Positions 21,750 to 31,303 are shown, counted from the stretch's first letter. The stretch is 64,000 nucleotides of DNA from Palsa-892 sp035295845 (GCA_035295845.1 DATGIF010000028.1:186001-250000); one strand, 5' to 3'. Made by a program: numbers and translations. The notes: generated from the letters alone by a model not told the origin.

Positions 21750-24074
21750 TCAGAGCCTCACATTTCGCAGCCGCAGCGCATTGCCGATCACGCTGACAGA
21801 AGATGCGGCCATAGCGGCGGCACCGATGATCGGCGACAGCAGGATGCCGAACCAAGGATATAGAATGCCGGCAGCAACGGGCACGCCGAGCGCATTGTAG
21901 ACGAAGGCAAAGAACAGATTCTGCCGGATGTTCTTCATCGTTGCCTGCGAAAGGCGCCGCGCGCGCACAATGCCGGAGAGATCTCCTCTCAGCAGCGTGA
22001 GGCTTGCACTTTCAATCGCGACATCGGTGCCGCCACCCATGGCGATACCGACATCGGCGGCGGCAAGCGCCGGCGCATCATTGACGCCGTCGCCCGCCAT
22101 GGCGACGACGCGGCCTTTGTTGCGCCACGCCTCGACCATGGCGCGCTTTTGATCGGGCAACACATCCGCCTCGACCTCGTCGATGCCGAGCGTGCGCGCA
22201 ACCGCGAGCGCCGTGGCGCGGTTGTCGCCGGTCAGCATGATGATGGAAATTCCGCCTGCCTTGAGCGCCGCCAATGCCGCAGGCGTCGTCGGTTTGATCG
22301 GATCGGCAATGGCGATGATGCCTGCGGACTTTCCATTGATGGCGACGAAGATCGCGGTGGCGCCGTCGCGCCGCAGGGCATCGGCGGAGCTTTCGAGTTC
22401 GCCCGTCGAAATAGCCAATTCCCGCAGGAAAGCCGCGTTGCCGACAGCGAGCTTGCGGCCCTCGACGATGCCGGTGACGCCCTTGCCGGCGGGAGCGTCG
22501 AAATTTTCAGCCGGCGCGAGCGTGAGATTTTTCTCCTTCGCCGCGGCGACGATCGCTTCCGCCAGTGGATGTTCGCTTGCCTGTTCGAGGCTCGCGGCAA
22601 GTTTGAGAAGCTCGTCTCCGGAAACGCCTGATGTTGCGGTGATGTTCGTCACGCGCGGCCTGCCTTCGGTGAGCGTGCCGGTTTTATCGACGAGCAGCGT
22701 GTCGACCTTTTCCATGCGCTCAAGCGCCTCGGCGTTTCTGATCAGCACGCCTTCACCGGCGCCGCGGCCGACACCGACCATGATCGACATGGGTGTGGCA
22801 AGGCCCAGCGCGCAGGGGCAGGCGATGATGAGGACGGTAACTGCCGCGACGAGGCCGTAGGCGAAGCGCGGCTCGGGGCCGAATGTTGCCCAGGCGGCGA
22901 AAGCCAGAATAGCGATCGCAATCACCAGCGGCACGAACCATGACGATACCCGATCGGCGAGCCGCTGGATCGGCGCGCGTGAACGCTGCGCCGCCGCCAC
23001 CATCTGCACGATTTGCGACAACAGCGTGTCGCGGCCGACTTTCTCGGCGCGCATCACGAAGGAGCCCGCCTTATTCAGCGTGCCGGCGACGACTTTGGCG
23101 CCGGGCGCCTTGGCAACCGGCAGCGGCTCGCCGGTCACCATCGATTCATCAACGTTCGAGCGGCCGTCGGTGACTTCACCGTCGACTGGCACCTTTTCGC
23201 CCGGGCGCACGCGCAAAAGCTCGTCAGTGGCAACGGTATCGAGCGGAACTTCCTCTTCGCTGCTGTCCTTCGCCACGCGCCGCGCGGTTTTGGGCGCAAG
23301 ATTCAGAAGCGCACGAATTGCCCCCGACGTCGCCTCGTGGGCGGAGAGCTCAAGCACTTGCCCCAAGAGCACGAGCACCGTGATCAGGGCCGCGGATTCG
23401 AAATAGGTCGCGACCGCTCCATGGTGATCGCGAAAAGCGGACGGAAAATGGGAGGGAAGCGCTGTTGCGACTACGCTGTAAAGCCAGGCGACGCCGATGC
23501 CGAGCGCGATCAGCGTGAACATATTGAGGTTGCGCGTGACGAGCGAATTCCAGCCGCGCTCGAAGAACGGCCAGCCCGCCCACAGCACAACGGGCGTTGC
23601 GAACGCGAACTGCACCCAGTTCGAAGTCTGCGGCGCGAAGATATGCAGCCCAAATAGATGGCTTCCCATTTCGAGCGCGATCACGGGGGCCGAAAGCGCG
23701 AGCGCGATCCAGAACCACCGCTTCATGTCGAGAAGGGCGGGATTGGGGCCCGTTTCGGCGGTCGCAATCAGCGGCTCGAGCGCCATGCCGCAGATCGGGC
23801 AGGCGCCGGGTCCGACTTTGCGGATCTCGGGGTGCATCGGGCAGGTGTAGATCGCGCCCTCGGGCACGGGCTCTATATCCTTGCCCGCAAGATAGCGCGC
23901 GGGATCGGCGATGAATTTTTTGCGACAAGAGGCGGAGCAAAAATAATAAGTGCGGCCACGATAATCGGCGCGATGCCTCGCCGTGTGCGGATCGACGCGC
24001 ATGCCGCAGACCGGATCGGCCACGAAGTGTGCGGCGTGATCATGCGAGTCGTGTTGGTGACCGGAAGCGATCAT
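21750..24074 (-). CDS. copA: Copper-translocating P1B-type ATPase
   Basis: A 774-residue inner-membrane copper exporter. A YHS domain comes first (DPVCGMRVD ... YYFCSASCRKKF, residues 20-62). Next is a heavy-metal-binding domain (YTCPMHPE ... CPICGMALEP, about 74-102), in place of the usual GMTCxxC ferredoxin-like domains. Eight predicted helices carry the CPC motif in IACPCALGLATP. Also present are the phosphorylation site DKTGTLTEG, the HP locus (SEHPLAEA) and the hinge GDGVNDAPAL. The start is ATG 24074, 45 bp from the divergent csoR start, with a CsoR-type operator between. Copper is inferred from the motifs and the CsoR neighbour. Confidence 0.93.
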   Translation of the reverse strand: MIASGHQHDSHDHAAHFVADPVCGMRVDPHTARHRADYRGRTYYFCSASCRKKFIADPARYLAGKDIEPVPEGAIYTCPMHPEIRKVGPGACPICGMALEPLIATAETGPNPALLDMKRWFWIALALSAPVIALEMGSHLFGLHIFAPQTSNWVQFAFATPVVLWAGWPFFERGWNSLVTRNLNMFTLIALGIGVAWLYSVVATALPSHFPSAFRDHHGAVATYFESAALITVLVLLGQVLELSAHEATSGAIRALLNLAPKTARRVAKDSSEEEVPLDTVATDELLRVRPGEKVPVDGEVTDGRSNVDESMVTGEPLPVAKAPGAKVVAGTLNKAGSFVMRAEKVGRDTLLSQIVQMVAAAQRSRAPIQRLADRVSSWFVPLVIAIAILAFAAWATFGPEPRFAYGLVAAVTVLIIACPCALGLATPMSIMVGVGRGAGEGVLIRNAEALERMEKVDTLLVDKTGTLTEGRPRVTNITATSGVSGDELLKLAASLEQASEHPLAEAIVAAAKEKNLTLAPAENFDAPAGKGVTGIVEGRKLAVGNAAFLRELAISTGELESSADALRRDGATAIFVAINGKSAGIIAIADPIKPTTPAALAALKAGGISIIMLTGDNRATALAVARTLGIDEVEADVLPDQKRAMVEAWRNKGRVVAMAGDGVNDAPALAAADVGIAMGGGTDVAIESASLTLLRGDLSGIVRARRLSQATMKNIRQNLFFAFVYNALGVPVAAGILYPWFGILLSPIIGAAAMAASSVSVIGNALRLRNVRL

Positions 24075-24091
24075 TTCGGCGGTCTTGCCTC

Positions 24092-24112
24092 ATATACCCC
24101 CTAGGGGTATAT
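24092..24112. promoter_or_regulatory. CsoR-type operator in the copA-csoR gap
   Basis: ATATACCCC (24092-24100) and GGGGTATAT (24104-24112) form a 9-bp inverted repeat separated by CTA, matching the TACCCC...GGGGTA class of CsoR operators. It occupies about half of the 45-bp divergent intergenic region, so one bound tetramer should block both genes. Confidence 0.85.
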
Positions 24113-24119
24113 AGCCGGC

Positions 24120-24395
24120 ATGCAGAAAAATGCCAAGGCGGCTTGCCTGCAACGGCTCGGACGGATCGAAGGCCAGGTGCGCGGGCTTGCGCGCATGGTC
24201 GAGGACGACCGCTACTGCATCGACATCGTCACACAGCTCTCCGCCGTGCGCGCCGCTTTGCGGCGCGTCGAGGAAGAAATCCTGCGCGATCATGTCGGGC
24301 ATTGCGTCGAGCATGCGATCGCGAGCGGCAACAAGTCCGAGCAGCGGAAGAAAGTCGCCGAGCTGATGGACGTGCTCGGACGCGCCGATCGCTAA
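24120..24395 (+). CDS. csoR: CsoR/RcnR-family metal-responsive repressor
   Basis: A 91-residue four-helix-bundle repressor: RLGRIEGQVRGLARMVEDDRYC at residues 12-33 with C33, then DHVGHCVEHAI carrying the second-helix ligands H58 and C62 by family alignment. Such proteins leave DNA when Cu(I) binds. It is divergent from copA with the operator between; the very short leader and absence of a Shine-Dalgarno suggest leaderless translation. The gene overlaps the tail of the convergent monooxygenase gene by 4 bp. Confidence 0.9.
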   Translation: MQKNAKAACLQRLGRIEGQVRGLARMVEDDRYCIDIVTQLSAVRAALRRVEEEILRDHVGHCVEHAIASGNKSEQRKKVAELMDVLGRADR

Positions 24396-25600
24396 ACGGC
24401 GGTTGCCGCCACGTTTTCCGATGTCCGTTCCTGATGCTGGTAAATCCAGGCGTGGCGCTCGATCAATCCGGCGCCGCCGATTCGCCGCAGAGCAAAGTTG
24501 CGTGCGAGTTTCGGAACCCCGCCGAGATGATAAATCCGCCCGGTGGCGCGGGCGGTTTCCTGCAGCTTTGCCGCCCGCGGCGCGCGCGTGGCTTCATAGG
24601 CGCGGAGCGCGCGCGGGACGTCATCCGTTCCATCGAGATGTCGCGCCAACGCTAAGGCGTCTTCCATGGCGCTTGCCGCTCCCTGCGCGACAAAGGGAAG
24701 CATCGGATGCGCGGCATCGCCCAGAAGCGTGGCGCGGCCCTTGCCCCAGCCGGCGAGCGGCGGCCGGTCGTAAAGCGCGAAGCGTCGGAACTTCCGCGCG
24801 GCTGCGATCAGATATTGCGGCGTTTCGGTCCAACGGTCGCAGGCAGCCGGGATTTTTCCAATCTCGGCCTCGCTTCCATCCTCGCCCTGCCAATCATCGG
24901 TGAAGATCGCGACAAGATTGACAAAGTCGCCGCCCGCGACGGGATAATGCACCACATGTGCTTTTGCGCCGAGCCAAAGTCGCACCGCCGGCTCGGTATA
25001 AAGGGCCGGCAGGCCTTGGGCGGGAAGCAGTGCGCGCCAGGCGACAAGCCGGTGAAATTGCGGCGCGGCCGGACCGAGGATTCGTGTCCGTACGCGCGAG
25101 TAGAGACCGTCGGCGCCGATCAGCGCGGCGCCGATATGCTCAACGGAATTTCCCGCCTGCTTCGCGGCCACGGTGATGCCGCGGGCATGGTCGGCAAAAT
25201 CGATCAGCTCCGTGCCTTGCTCGACGATGATATCCGGTGAATCGAAGACGGCGTCGGCAAGCGCGCGCTGTAGATCCGCCCGCGCAACAAGAAGAAACGG
25301 CGCGCCGAAGCGTTTTCCCGCGGAAACAAGATCGGCGCGCGCAAGTTCTCGGCCGCTTTCGCCGTCGGCAACGATCAGCGATCGCGCCTCGACCGCGTGC
25401 GAGCGGACCGTGTCGAGCACGCCGAGCGCGGCAAGCGCGGCAACGGCATTCGGCGAAAGCTGAATGCCGGCGCCGATTTCCTCGAGCTTCGCCGCGCGTT
25501 CGAGCGCAACCACGCGGTAGCCCGCGCGGGCGAGCGCGATTGCGGCGGAGAGGCCGCCGATGCCGGCGCCCGCGACAATCAGGGTGCGCGAGCGCGCCAC
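24392..25600 (-). CDS. FAD-dependent aromatic-ring monooxygenase (salicylate/3-hydroxybenzoate hydroxylase-like)
   Basis: A 402-residue group A flavoprotein hydroxylase. It shows the Rossmann GAGIGGLSAAIALARAG (11-27), the ALER...IGAGIQLSPNA stretch, the mid-protein DG motif (GADGLYSRVR) and the second FAD motif LLGDAAHPMLPFVAQGA. NAD(P)H- and O2-dependent hydroxylation of an aromatic acid is the family role; the sequence alone does not fix the substrate. The start is GTG 25600, 11 bp after the zinc-finger gene, with which it is probably co-transcribed. Confidence 0.82.
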   Translation of the reverse strand: MARSRTLIVAGAGIGGLSAAIALARAGYRVVALERAAKLEEIGAGIQLSPNAVAALAALGVLDTVRSHAVEARSLIVADGESGRELARADLVSAGKRFGAPFLLVARADLQRALADAVFDSPDIIVEQGTELIDFADHARGITVAAKQAGNSVEHIGAALIGADGLYSRVRTRILGPAAPQFHRLVAWRALLPAQGLPALYTEPAVRLWLGAKAHVVHYPVAGGDFVNLVAIFTDDWQGEDGSEAEIGKIPAACDRWTETPQYLIAAARKFRRFALYDRPPLAGWGKGRATLLGDAAHPMLPFVAQGAASAMEDALALARHLDGTDDVPRALRAYEATRAPRAAKLQETARATGRIYHLGGVPKLARNFALRRIGGAGLIERHAWIYQHQERTSENVAATAV

Positions 25601-25611
25601 GGCTCAGGCGG

Positions 25612-25863
25612 TCAGGCGGAGGCCGGTTCGACCACCGCGCATTCGGGGGGCACGGATGCGCCGGGCGCGAGCGAGGGATCGTGACGGTAGAGCGTCGAGC
25701 AATAAGGGCAGACGATTTCATCGGCATCGCCCATGTCGAGATAGACGTGGGGATGGTCGAAGGGAGGGCTCGCGCCCTCGCACATGAATTCGTGCGAACC
25801 GATCCGTACCGCCGCCACGCCGGGATCGTTTTGAAAATGAGGAACGCCCTTATCCGCCATCAT
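25612..25863 (-). CDS. zf-CHCC zinc-finger protein (NDUFS6-like)
   Basis: An 83-residue protein with the C-H-C-C pattern of the zf-CHCC family: FMCEG, DHPHVYLDMG and IVCPYCST. Bacterial members relate to the mitochondrial complex I assembly subunit NDUFS6; in Hyphomicrobiales they are small conserved zinc-binding proteins of unclear role. The ATG at 25863 follows GGAGACGG. It precedes the flavin monooxygenase gene in a probable operon. Confidence 0.85.
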   Translation of the reverse strand: MMADKGVPHFQNDPGVAAVRIGSHEFMCEGASPPFDHPHVYLDMGDADEIVCPYCSTLYRHDPSLAPGASVPPECAVVEPASA

Positions 25864-25966
25864 CCGTCTCCGGTTACGTGCAAGATAGCGGCCGAATTCG
25901 ACCGTGCCTAGGGCAAGGCTGTGCTAAATCAGTCTCGGTTTCGCCCGGCGAAGAGGGAGGACCAAT

Positions 25967-26824
25967 ATGCCGCGCGTCTTATACGAGCGTGACGGGCGCA
26001 TCGCCCGCATCACGCTCAACCGCCCCGAGGTGATGAACGCGATCGACGACCAATTGCCGGTGGAGCTCGAAGCCGCCGTGGAGAAAGCGAACGGCGACGC
26101 GGGCATTCATGTGATCGTGCTTGCCGGCGCGGGCAAGGCGTTTTGCGCCGGCTACGACCTTACCTATTACGCGCAAGCCGCCGGCACCAATGCCGGCGTG
26201 CAGAAGATGCCGTGGGACCCGATGAAGGATTACGCCTTCATGATGCGGAACACCGAGCGGTTCATGTCGCTCTTCCGTTCGCATCGCCCGGTGATCTGCA
26301 AGGTGCATGGCTTCGCGGTCGCCGGCGGCTCCGACATCGCGCTTTGCTCCGATCTCGTGATCATGGCCGAGGACGCGCAGATCGGTTACATGCCCGCGCG
26401 CGTCTGGGGCTGCCCGACCACGGCGATGTGGGTCTATCGGCTGGGGCCCGAGCGCGCCAAGCGCATGCTGCTCACCGGCGACAAGATTGATGGCCGCGAG
26501 GCGGAGCGCATCGGGCTCGTGCTGAAAGCGCTGCCGGCGGAGGGGCTTAACGAAGAGGTCGAAAACCTTGCGGCGCGGCTCGCCTCGGTGCCGGTCAACC
26601 AGCTGATGATGCAGAAATTAATGATCAACCAGGCGCTCGAAAATATGGGCTTGCGGTCGACGCAGATGCTGGCGACGATTTTCGACGGCATTACCCGCCA
26701 CTCGCCGGAAGGGATGGCATTCAAGCGCCGCGCCGAGACGGTTGGCTGGAAGCAGGCGGTGAACGAGCGTGATCTTGGCACCTATGACTGGACCGTGGAC
26801 AAGCCGATCAACCGAGCGGAATGA
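25967..26824 (+). CDS. Crotonase-superfamily (enoyl-CoA hydratase/isomerase-like) protein
   Basis: A 285-residue crotonase-fold protein. Start VLYERDGRIARITLNRPEVMNA, oxyanion-hole segments GAGKAFCAGYDL and HGFAVAGGSDIALCSDLVIM, then QIGYMPARVWGCP where classical hydratases have their second Glu. The MPARVWG form suggests an isomerase- or hydrolase-like variant and not a standard beta-oxidation hydratase. The ATG at 25967 follows GAGGGAGGACCAAT. A short terminator follows at 26834-26856. Confidence 0.82.
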   Translation: MPRVLYERDGRIARITLNRPEVMNAIDDQLPVELEAAVEKANGDAGIHVIVLAGAGKAFCAGYDLTYYAQAAGTNAGVQKMPWDPMKDYAFMMRNTERFMSLFRSHRPVICKVHGFAVAGGSDIALCSDLVIMAEDAQIGYMPARVWGCPTTAMWVYRLGPERAKRMLLTGDKIDGREAERIGLVLKALPAEGLNEEVENLAARLASVPVNQLMMQKLMINQALENMGLRSTQMLATIFDGITRHSPEGMAFKRRAETVGWKQAVNERDLGTYDWTVDKPINRAE

Positions 26825-26833
26825 AACTCCCCC

Positions 26834-26856
26834 ATCCCTTGAAGAGAAGGGATTTC
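26834..26856 (+). terminator. Terminator of the crotonase gene
   Basis: ATCCCTT (26834-26840) pairs with AAGGGAT (26847-26853), followed by TTT. Confidence 0.55.
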
Positions 26857-26909
26857 ATCCCATCTCCGCCGTAATTCGCGCTTATCTGCCCGCCTGACGG
26901 GGACCGATT

Positions 26910-27914
26910 ATGGGACGCTTGCTCAAATTCGCTGCCTACGCGGCGGTCATCGCCGCGGCCTTCTATGTGCTGCCGCATGGCAAGCGCGCGCTTGATCTCC
27001 GGCTTGCGGCTGACGATCCGGCGCAGCTCACGGATTTGCAATTGGCGGACGGCTTCAGCGCGGATGTTGTACGACGTGAGATCGCGGAAGCCCTGGACAA
27101 GGACGACATCGAGCTCGCCGAGAGCTTCAAGGCGCTCGCCGTAGAACGCAACATTGCCGTGCCGGAGGACCTGAAGGCGCGCCTCGCGGAAGCGCAGTCG
27201 CCGGCTATGCAATCCTCGCGCACCGCCGGCAAATTCGGCCGCGGTTTTGTGACTGGCCAGACGGACGATATCGCCGGCCTCGCGGGCGCGGCCGCCGGCG
27301 ACCTGATCGGCTGGGGTGATGTACGCGATCTCGTGCGCGAAGGCTGGCACGCGGTCTCCGGGCAAGAGGTGAACAGGCTCCTCGTCGGCATGTCGGCGGT
27401 GGGGCTCGCGGTCACCGCCTGGACCTATCTTTCCGCCGGCGCCGTGGCGCCCGTGCGCGAGGGGCTCTCCGTCGCCAAGGCGGCGGGCCGCAGCGAGCGG
27501 CTCGGCAAGGACCTTGTCGAGTCGGTCGAGCGATCGGTTGCGAACGGCAGCGCGGAGCGCATTGGTGCTGCATTCGCCGATCTTGGCGCCGTCGAAAGCA
27601 AGGCAGGCACACGCGCCACCCTGCAGGGCCTGCGTGAGGTCGAAGATATCTCCGAAGTTTCCAAATTGAAGCAGCTCGCGAACGTGAAAGGCCGCTCGAC
27701 GCTCGCGATCCTGAAGACGCTCGGACGCAACGCCTTCATTCTCGGTGCCGTAGCCGTGACGGCGGCGGGCTGGATCCTCGGCGCGATCGTCAATCTTTTC
27801 TTCATCGTACTTGCGGTCCAGAAGGGCTTCATCGCGCTCGTGCGAAAGTTGTGGCCGCGCCGCACGACGCGGTTTGTTCCGGCCCCTGTTGCAGCGCTGG
27901 CGGCGACCGATTAA
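26910..27914 (+). CDS. Membrane protein of unknown function
   Basis: A 334-residue protein with an N-terminal hydrophobic helix (about 5-22). A charged soluble part follows (LTDLQLADGFSADVVRREIAEALDKDD and a helical region). Two further membrane regions lie at about 152-176 and 272-305, with a basic C-terminus. The amphipathic helices around residues 190-260 are Ala/Glu/Lys-rich. Not recognised as a named family. ATG at 26910 with GGGGAC upstream; the alpha/beta hydrolase gene follows after 23 bp. Confidence 0.65.
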   Translation: MGRLLKFAAYAAVIAAAFYVLPHGKRALDLRLAADDPAQLTDLQLADGFSADVVRREIAEALDKDDIELAESFKALAVERNIAVPEDLKARLAEAQSPAMQSSRTAGKFGRGFVTGQTDDIAGLAGAAAGDLIGWGDVRDLVREGWHAVSGQEVNRLLVGMSAVGLAVTAWTYLSAGAVAPVREGLSVAKAAGRSERLGKDLVESVERSVANGSAERIGAAFADLGAVESKAGTRATLQGLREVEDISEVSKLKQLANVKGRSTLAILKTLGRNAFILGAVAVTAAGWILGAIVNLFFIVLAVQKGFIALVRKLWPRRTTRFVPAPVAALAATD

Positions 27915-27937
27915 GAGTCGCGCCTCCCGCGCGACCC

Positions 27938-28690
27938 ATGCCCGTTTTCAAGCACGACAACCTGGATTTTTATTTCGTCGATGAGGGCGAGGGCGAGCCG
28001 ATCGTGCTCGTCCACGGCTTCGCCTCGAACCTTGAAATCAACTGGGCGTTTCCCGGCTGGATTTCCACCTTGCTGAACGCCGGCCGCCGGGTGATCGCGC
28101 TCGACAATCGCGGCCACGGCAAATCATCGAAGCCGCACGACCCGGCTTCCTACGGCCTTCCGGTCATGGCCGGCGACGTAATCGCGCTCCTCGATTACGT
28201 GGAGGTCGAGCGCGCCGATTATCTCGGCTATTCGATGGGCGGCCGCATCGGCACGTTGCTCGCGCTCACGCATCCGGTGCGAATTCGCTCGGCGATCCTC
28301 GGCGGCATCGGTGAATCGCTCATTACAGGGCCGGGCCGCGTCGATCACATCGTCGAGGCGCTGGAGGCCAAGGGTGGTGCGGCGGTCGACGATCCGGTGG
28401 CGCGTTCATTCCGCGTGTTCGCAGAACAGACGAAATCGGATCTCGTGGCGCTGGCCGCCTGCATGAAGAGCCTCCGCCACCAGTTCTCGCCAGAGGAGCT
28501 TGCGAAGTGCGAGGTGCCGGTCTTGATCGTGCGCGGTAGCGACGACGACATCGCCGGCCCCGCGCGCGAGATCGCAGAAATGATTCCCGGTGCGCAATAT
28601 GTCGAAATTCCCGGGCGCAATCACATGACCGCGGTCGGCGACAAGGTCTTCAAGGACGCGGCACTTGCTTTCCTCGCGCGGCGGCCTTGA
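27938..28690 (+). CDS. Alpha/beta hydrolase
   Basis: A 250-residue hydrolase with the oxyanion HG (LVHGFASN, residues 24-31), the nucleophile elbow GYSMGG (Ser about 100), the acid in VRGSDDD and the catalytic His in GRNHMT. The compact form without a large cap resembles haloperoxidase-like or lactone/ester hydrolases; substrate unknown. The start is ATG 27938. Its stop overlaps the start of the next alpha/beta hydrolase gene (TGATG), so the two are translationally coupled. Confidence 0.85.
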   Translation: MPVFKHDNLDFYFVDEGEGEPIVLVHGFASNLEINWAFPGWISTLLNAGRRVIALDNRGHGKSSKPHDPASYGLPVMAGDVIALLDYVEVERADYLGYSMGGRIGTLLALTHPVRIRSAILGGIGESLITGPGRVDHIVEALEAKGGAAVDDPVARSFRVFAEQTKSDLVALAACMKSLRHQFSPEELAKCEVPVLIVRGSDDDIAGPAREIAEMIPGAQYVEIPGRNHMTAVGDKVFKDAALAFLARRP

Positions 28691-29595
28691 TGCCTGATCA
28701 CGTGCCCATCACTGAAGTTTTTCGCGGCGTTGAAGGCAACCGGCTGGTCGGCGACGTTTATGGCAAGGGCCGGCGCGCGGCGCTGTTTCTGCATGGCGGC
28801 GGGCAGACGCGGCACGCTTTCGCGGAAGCCGCGCACCAGCTCGCGGCATCGGGCTTCACCGCAGTGAGCCTTGATCAGCGCGGCCATGGCGATTCCGACT
28901 GGAGCGAAGAGGGCGCCTATGACGCCGCGGACTTCGCGGCCGACGCTGTCGCGGTTGCGGCGGCGCTTCAAAAGAGGGTGGCGAAGCCCGCGGTCATCGG
29001 CGCCTCGCTCGGCGGCATGGCGGCGATGTTCGCGGAAGGCGAGGCGGCAAAGCGGGGGCTTCCGCCGTGCTTCTCGGCGCTCGTACTCGTTGATGTGACG
29101 CCGCGCTTTGATCCCGCCGGCGCGATGAAAATCCAGGGCTTCATGCGCGCCCGCGCGCTGGAGGGCTTTGCGACCATTGATGAAGCCGCCGACGCCGTTG
29201 CCGAATATCTGCCGCACCGGTCGCGGCCGGCTTCGACCGATGGCCTGCGCAAGAACTTGCGATTGCACGAGGATGGCCGCTGGCGGTGGCATTGGGATCC
29301 GCGCTTTTTCGACGGGCCGCGGCCGATTCACGCGCACCGTTTCGGCCATGAGGCCGCGCGCCTTGAAGCGGTGAAAACCCTTCGCATTCCAGCGCTCCTG
29401 GTGCGCGGCGCCTCGTCGGAGCTCGTACGCGAGGAGGACGCGCGCGAGTTTCTTTCACTCGCGCCGCATGCGCGCTTCGTGGATGTGGCGGGCGCCCGCC
29501 ACATGGTCGCCGGCGACCGTAATGACGCGTTTTCCGATGCGATCATCGAATTTCTGCAGGCGCTGCCGGCGGAAGGCGAAAAAGCAAGTTCCTAG
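28690..29595 (+). CDS. Alpha/beta hydrolase (second of a coupled pair)
   Basis: A 301-residue hydrolase with FLHGGGQTRHAF, the nucleophile GASLGG, LVRGASS and the catalytic His in GARHMV. It has a larger cap segment (about residues 140-225) than the first hydrolase. Start ATG 28690 overlaps the previous stop by one base. The pair may act in sequence on one substrate, but nothing in the sequence identifies it. Confidence 0.85.
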   Translation: MPDHVPITEVFRGVEGNRLVGDVYGKGRRAALFLHGGGQTRHAFAEAAHQLAASGFTAVSLDQRGHGDSDWSEEGAYDAADFAADAVAVAAALQKRVAKPAVIGASLGGMAAMFAEGEAAKRGLPPCFSALVLVDVTPRFDPAGAMKIQGFMRARALEGFATIDEAADAVAEYLPHRSRPASTDGLRKNLRLHEDGRWRWHWDPRFFDGPRPIHAHRFGHEAARLEAVKTLRIPALLVRGASSELVREEDAREFLSLAPHARFVDVAGARHMVAGDRNDAFSDAIIEFLQALPAEGEKASS

Positions 29596-29865
29596 AGTCG
29601 TTTGCGAACAGCTGTTTGTGCTTGATTTCCGACTTCAAGTTTTGATTCAAGCGTCTGCGCGCTTAAAGCGAAGATTCAAGCGGACTTCAGAAATTGGTTG
29701 AGCTGAATTGATTCAGTCCCGTTCCAACCGTTGATCGGCGCCATTTTCGCCCGGCGAAAGCTTCAACCTTTATGCAAAGCTGGCATTCCAGATAGGCTGG
29801 GATATTCGCCCCGTTAACGCGCCTATGCTAGAACCCGCCCCGAAACGGACCCCGGGAGATTTCCC

Positions 29866-30705
29866 ATGGCCAAGCAACAGCCGAAGTTCGCGCAAGGCGT
29901 TCGCAGTCTCGATCCTGTATGGGCACGCGTGCGCGAGGAAGCGGAAGAAATCACGCAGAGCGCGCCGGAGCTTGCGACCTTCATCTTCACCACCGTGCTC
30001 AATCACGACAAGCTTGAGCAGGCGGTGGCCGAGCGCGTGGCTTCGCGGCTCGACCACGCAGATGTCTCGGGTGAATTGATCCGCCAGGCCTTTGACGAGG
30101 CATTTGAAGCGGAGCCGGCGATCGGCGACGCCATCCGCGCCGATATCGTGGCGGTCGCCGAGCGCGACCCCGCCTGCACGCGCTACATCGAGCCGGTGCT
30201 CTACTTCAAAGGCTTCCACGCTTTGCAGACGCATCGCCTCGCGCATTTCCTGTGGAACCGTGGGCGGAAGGATTTCGCCCTCTATCTCCAGAGCCGCGCC
30301 TCCTCGGTGTTCGGCGTCGACATCAACCCCAACACCAAGATCGGCCGCGGCGTGTTCATCGATCATGGCACCGGCATCGTGCTCGGGCAGACCGCGGTGA
30401 TCGAGGACGACGTGTCGATCCTGCAAGGGGTGACACTCGGCGGCACCGGCAAGGAACGCGGCGACCGCCATCCCAAGATCCGCCGCGGCGTGTTGCTCGC
30501 GGCTGGCGCCAAGGTGCTCGGCAATATCGAGGTCGGCGCCTGCTCACGCGTGGCCGCGGGCTCGGTGGTGCTGAAGCCGGTGCCGCCGAATGTGACGGTC
30601 GCCGGCGTCCCCGCCCGCGTCGTCGGCAAGTCTCCCTGCGACGGCACGCCCGCGCACACCATGGACCAGGTGTTCGACTTCCCGTTCTCCGGCGAAGGTA
30701 TCTGA
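29866..30705 (+). CDS. cysE: Serine O-acetyltransferase
   Basis: Acetylates serine to O-acetylserine, the first step of cysteine synthesis; normally in complex with CysK. The 279-residue protein has the CysE N-terminal helical domain (VWARVREEAEEITQ ... LNHDKLEQAVAERVAS) and the left-handed beta-helix: FGVDINPNTKIGRGVFIDHG, ILQGVTLGGTGKERGDRHP and AAGAKVLGNIEVG. The ATG at 29866 follows CGGGAGATTTCCC. The long basic C-terminal loop ends DFPFSGEGI; a terminal Ile is the residue CysK binds in known enzymes. Confidence 0.93.
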   Translation: MAKQQPKFAQGVRSLDPVWARVREEAEEITQSAPELATFIFTTVLNHDKLEQAVAERVASRLDHADVSGELIRQAFDEAFEAEPAIGDAIRADIVAVAERDPACTRYIEPVLYFKGFHALQTHRLAHFLWNRGRKDFALYLQSRASSVFGVDINPNTKIGRGVFIDHGTGIVLGQTAVIEDDVSILQGVTLGGTGKERGDRHPKIRRGVLLAAGAKVLGNIEVGACSRVAAGSVVLKPVPPNVTVAGVPARVVGKSPCDGTPAHTMDQVFDFPFSGEGI

Positions 30706-30780
30706 CCTTTCCCGCCCCGGGCTTGCCCGCGGGCGCTTTACGCGGCTAGTTTCCTTTTGCCGCAAGCGAACGGAGGCCGC

Positions 30781-31170
30781 GTGGACAAGGGCGAACTCGA
30801 AAAGGTGCAGAATTATCTGCGCGGGCTCTTCGGCAATCCGGAGATCAGGCTCACGCCGCGGATGCAGCGGCAGGACATGGCCGAGGTCTACATCAACGGC
30901 GAGCTCAACGGCATGCTGTCGCTCGATACCGAGGACGGCGACCGCTCCTACAATCTGCAGATCGGCGTGCCGGAACGGGAACTCGCGCCGGCGCAGGCCT
31001 GGCTCAAAAAGACACTCGGCAACCCCAACATCAGAGTGCTGGCGCGGCCGAAGAAAAAGGATTCGGCGGAAGTTTTTATCGGCGAGGAGTTCATCGCTGT
31101 CCTGTTTTTGGAAGACGGCGGCAGGTCGTTCGCCTTCCAGATGGCGATTTTGGACACTGACATCGAATAG
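30781..31170 (+). CDS. DUF3126 family protein
   Basis: A 129-residue protein with two tandem copies of the same fold: KVQNYLRGLFGNPEIRLTPR ... VYINGELNGML and AWLKKTLGNPNIRVLARPKKK ... VFIGEEFIAVL. The family is restricted mainly to Hyphomicrobiales and has no known function. The start is GTG 30781, decided by ACGGAGG 8 bp upstream. It lies 75 bp after cysE and may be in its operon. Confidence 0.85.
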   Translation: MDKGELEKVQNYLRGLFGNPEIRLTPRMQRQDMAEVYINGELNGMLSLDTEDGDRSYNLQIGVPERELAPAQAWLKKTLGNPNIRVLARPKKKDSAEVFIGEEFIAVLFLEDGGRSFAFQMAILDTDIE

Positions 31171-31303
31171 TCGGCGGACGCGGCATGCGGCGGATTAACC
31201 TTTATCCGCGAGCGCGCTTGCGCCGCACATTCATAATTCATTAACTGCCTGGCGTGGGGCGGCACTACTCGCTGCTCGGGTCTTTGTCGCGTCGGGTACG
31301 GGG

